A stretch of DNA of 7,322 nucleotides, taken from Merdiplasma sp964643295 (lineage in GTDB: Bacteria > Bacillota > Clostridia > Lachnospirales > Lachnospiraceae). Under the pieces are notes generated by a model that was given only the letters and a program-made list of their open reading frames with translations, ran no database searches and was not told the origin of the DNA. The translations under genes were made by a program, and so were the position numbers. This document shows positions 6,497 to 7,322 of this stretch, piece by piece (positions within the stretch are counted from its first letter, which is position 1; every line of letters begins with the position of its first letter). The DNA lies in assembly GCA_964643295.1 (NCBI GenBank), contig CAZXSN010000107.1:1-7322 (forward strand). Reading direction: 5' to 3'.

Positions 6497-6511
6497 ACCA
6501 GACAGACTGGT
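6497..6511 (+). repeat. Hairpin ending in GACAGACTGGT, copy 2
   Basis: ACCAG (6497-6501) pairs with CTGGT (6507-6511) around a 5-base loop. Its last 11 bases repeat 6239-6249 exactly. GCTT precedes both copies at slightly different distances and CAGGCAA follows both (6257-6263 and 6512-6518), so the similarity extends with gaps. Confidence 0.45.
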
Positions 6512-6900
6512 CAGGCAACATTCCTGCTGGAATGTTTTTGTTCAGTCAATAGAACTTTTCTCAGTGAGCTTACAGTGTGACTTGGGGTATGTTTCCACCG
6601 CGTTTCTACGAGGGGTGTGCTGTACAACCGGAAACTGTTGTACTGCCTTTTCAAAGAGGCGGTGGATTTTTTGCGCCTTTTTCGCTGCCGCGTGTGGGCT
6701 GCTGTGTTAGACAGCGAATAAAGATTCCTAACTCCCGCAAAAAAACGGCGTATTACGGTATCAAGAGTCAGAATCATGTCTACTAGAGCTCGCGGTAAAA
6801 GACAGCGCACTTCGGTCACCTTGCTGAGTCTGCTCACTTTGGTCTTGAATCTCTTCATTTCATCATATATAATAAGGAATTGCCTGAGAAAACCAGTCAT
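6511..6900 (-). CDS. Doubtful leftward ORF, 129 residues
   Basis: An open frame on the - strand runs without a stop from about 7320 down to the TGA at 6513-6511. Within it, ATG 6900 has an AGGAG (6914-6910) nine bases upstream, the best start I can find. The product would be very basic, with few acidic residues, a Ser/Arg/Lys/Thr-rich second half (HTRQRKRRKKS) and no motif I know. It overlaps rightward hairpins with U tracts (6517-6542, 6594-6672) and the rightward promoter. Composition and overlap suggest a fortuitous frame; it is listed because its length is unusual. Confidence 0.13.
   Translation of the reverse strand: MTGFLRQFLIIYDEMKRFKTKVSRLSKVTEVRCLLPRALVDMILTLDTVIRRFFAGVRNLYSLSNTAAHTRQRKRRKKSTASLKRQYNSFRLYSTPLVETRWKHTPSHTVSSLRKVLLTEQKHSSRNVA
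6517..6542 (+). terminator. Rho-independent terminator-like hairpin
   Basis: AACATTCC (6517-6524) pairs perfectly with GGAATGTT (6529-6536) around TGCT, followed by TTTGTT (6537-6542). No protein gene that it would terminate is evident. It would be a second stop for transcripts passing the nested terminators at 6424-6470. Confidence 0.65.
6594..6672 (+). ncRNA. Branched RNA hairpin with U tract, possible small-RNA 3' end
   Basis: TCCACCGC (6594-6601) pairs perfectly with GCGGTGGA (6659-6666), and six T follow (6667-6672). Inside, GTACAAC (6622-6628) pairs with GTTGTAC (6637-6643) and, after one C/T mismatch, a G-C pair closes a GAAA tetraloop (6631-6634). CCTTT (6646-6650) pairs with AGAGG (6655-6659) around TCAA. 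Nested long stems with a GNRA loop and a U tract only on the + strand argue for a functional rightward RNA. Its 5' end and family are not identified. Confidence 0.45.
6681..6718 (+). repeat. Inverted repeat with 24-base loop
   Basis: TTCGCTG (6681-6687) pairs with CAGCGAA (6712-6718). The loop includes an alternative small stem CTGT/ACAG. No T tract follows. Confidence 0.35.
6805..6844. repeat. Imperfect direct repeat GCNCACTTYGGTC
   Basis: GCGCACTTCGGTC (6805-6817) and GCTCACTTTGGTC (6832-6844) match at 11 of 13 positions with a 27-base period. The second copy touches the -35 box of the promoter at 6845-6873, a position where a repressor or activator could bind. Role unknown. Confidence 0.4.
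6845..6873 (+). promoter_or_regulatory. Sigma-A-type promoter
   Basis: TTGAAT (6845-6850; four of six consensus bases) and TATAAT (6868-6873; perfect) are separated by exactly 17 bases. Transcription should start near 6880. It is the best promoter match in the window. The downstream 6880-7160 is structured and leads to a possible ORF at 7164. Confidence 0.6.
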
Positions 6901-7160
6901 TAGAAGCGGCTCCTGACCATGTGCTCCACATGGAGGCAAGCCAGGGTAAGTGTGCTGCTTCAATGGGATCAGAAAACTGTTCAGTTCTCTTGGAATTATC
7001 GAATAGATTGAGATTTCTGAACTGTCTGCGTCATAGGGGTGAAAGAGACAGACAGGAGCGGCTGTGTCCCGTCCTCTGGCTGGGAATCCGGTGAGGGGGA
7101 TCCTGCAGAAGAATGGAGAGGCCTTCCGTACCGCCGGAAAAGATCGGAGGAAAGGCGTAA
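6880..7160 (+). promoter_or_regulatory. Structured leader or small RNA downstream of the promoter
   Basis: Starting at the predicted transcription start, TTGCCT (6880-6885) pairs with AGGCAA (6934-6939). CCATGTG (6917-6923) pairs with CACATGG (6927-6933). GAAGCGGC (6903-6910) pairs with GCTGCTTC (6954-6961), one wobble; this last stem crosses the first, so a pseudoknot is possible. Further on, TCAGAAA (6969-6975) pairs with TTTCTGA (7014-7020) and CTGTCTG (7022-7028) with CAGACAG (7049-7055). GCCTTCC (7121-7127) pairs with GGAAAGGC (7149-7156, one bulged A). The last stem would bury the purine-rich ribosome site of the ORF at 7164. No known riboswitch core was recognised. Confidence 0.35.
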
Positions 7161-7163
7161 TCC

Positions 7164-7322
7164 GTGAGAGATTCTTCAGGTGCTGATCGGAAGGTCCGAA
7201 AAATCTGGGAGATTTGGCAAAGACGAGACGGACTGCTTTTTGAACTTCGCAGGAAGGCAGAGAGAAATCTTCAGGTTGGAGAACTGGCTGCAGACCTGGT
7301 ACACGCCAGGCGGAATGCAGAC
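7164..7322 (+). CDS. Possible 5' part of a gene cut by the window edge
   Basis: From GTG 7164 the frame stays open for 53 codons to the end of the window. GGAGGAAAGG (7146-7155) lies eight bases upstream. The predicted residues look like one charged amphipathic helix (RKVRKIWEIWQRRDGLLFEL, then LQVGELAADLVHARR) with no recognisable domain. A 42-codon frame from GTG 7039 ends in a TGA at 7165-7167 that overlaps this GTG by three bases, as in translational coupling. That upstream frame has no ribosome site of its own, and other frames are also open in this G/C-rich stretch. The call is weak. Confidence 0.28.
   Translation, partial: MRDSSGADRKVRKIWEIWQRRDGLLFELRRKAERNLQVGELAADLVHARRNAD

Larger units (their letters stand above)
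6098..7163. other. Structured region without a recognisable protein gene
   Basis: Over 1 kb without a gene I can assign. It is not featureless. It contains a perfect 10-base palindrome TTGTTAACAA (6105-6114) and short hairpins at 6116-6138 and 6159-6176. It also holds a tandem repeat, a 28-codon ORF, several hairpins followed by T tracts, an imperfect direct repeat, a sigma-A-type promoter and a folded leader; the main ones are listed separately. I compared it from memory with T-box, cobalamin, glycine, lysine, c-di-GMP, purine, RNase P, SRP and tmRNA patterns and found no match. Confidence 0.5.

Noticed and set aside
6478..6580. Short ORFs starting at ATG 6478 (24 codons) and ATG 6491 (29 codons) after AAGGAGG
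   Set aside because: Spacing from the AGGAGG is zero for the first and 13 bases for the second, and both run through the terminator hairpin at 6517-6542.
6577..6786. 69-codon + frame
   Set aside because: No ribosome site, and it covers the branched hairpin with U tract; composition (Phe, Gly, Pro, Cys clusters) is not protein-like.
7060..7105. Cobalamin-riboswitch-like string GGGAATCCGGTG at 7082-7093
   Set aside because: The required AATCCGG repeat and the B12-box CCCGC element do not follow; a CCCG occurs only upstream, in the wrong order.
7121..7140. T-box-like GTACCGC
   Set aside because: No AGGGTGG before it, no TGG-containing bulge, no stem I or specifier domain, and no aminoacyl-tRNA or amino-acid gene directly downstream.
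1..7322. CRISPR arrays, tRNA and rRNA genes, attachment sites
   Set aside because: No regularly spaced repeats with unique spacers, no cloverleaf or rRNA-like segments, and no integrase gene were seen.

Overview
The window comes from a bacterium of the class Clostridia, most probably Lachnospiraceae. This rests on the moderate G+C, the strong AGGAGG ribosome binding sites, the FtsH sequence type and the presence of a DUF3786 protein. The assignment is by resemblance only. Every confidently called gene is on the + strand.

Layout. (1) Positions 1-1781 carry the C-terminal three quarters of leucyl-tRNA synthetase (leuS), followed by a clear Rho-independent terminator. (2) After an almost pure A/G leader comes a complete ftsH (GTG start), the membrane-bound AAA+ zinc protease. 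(3) Positions 3727-4004 are a hairpin-rich intergenic stretch, then a DUF3786-family protein of unknown function with its own terminator. (4) Positions 4864-5298 hold a full-length IS200/IS605-type Y1 transposase homologue. Its HUH metal-binding motif is destroyed (Asn-Tyr-Val-Arg in place of Asp-His-Val-His), although the reading frame and the catalytic-position tyrosine are intact. (5) Positions 5374-6075 encode a secreted acidic protein made of two similar beta-rich halves. (6) Positions 6098-7322 hold no recognisable gene but a great deal of structure. There is a tandem repeat, a 28-codon ORF behind a near-perfect Shine-Dalgarno sequence, nested terminator-like hairpins, a branched hairpin with a GNRA-type tetraloop and a U tract, and a good sigma-A-type promoter. 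A structured leader follows the promoter, and a possible incomplete gene runs off the right edge.

The first two genes are core housekeeping functions (translation and membrane protein quality control) and are separated by a terminator, so they are probably independent transcription units. DUF3786, the transposase relative and the secreted protein look like single-gene units with no evident common pathway. The region worth attention is 6098-7322, which looks like one or more uncharacterised small-RNA or leader-peptide modules. I could not match it to any RNA family from memory. The second point of interest is the HUH-less transposase homologue.
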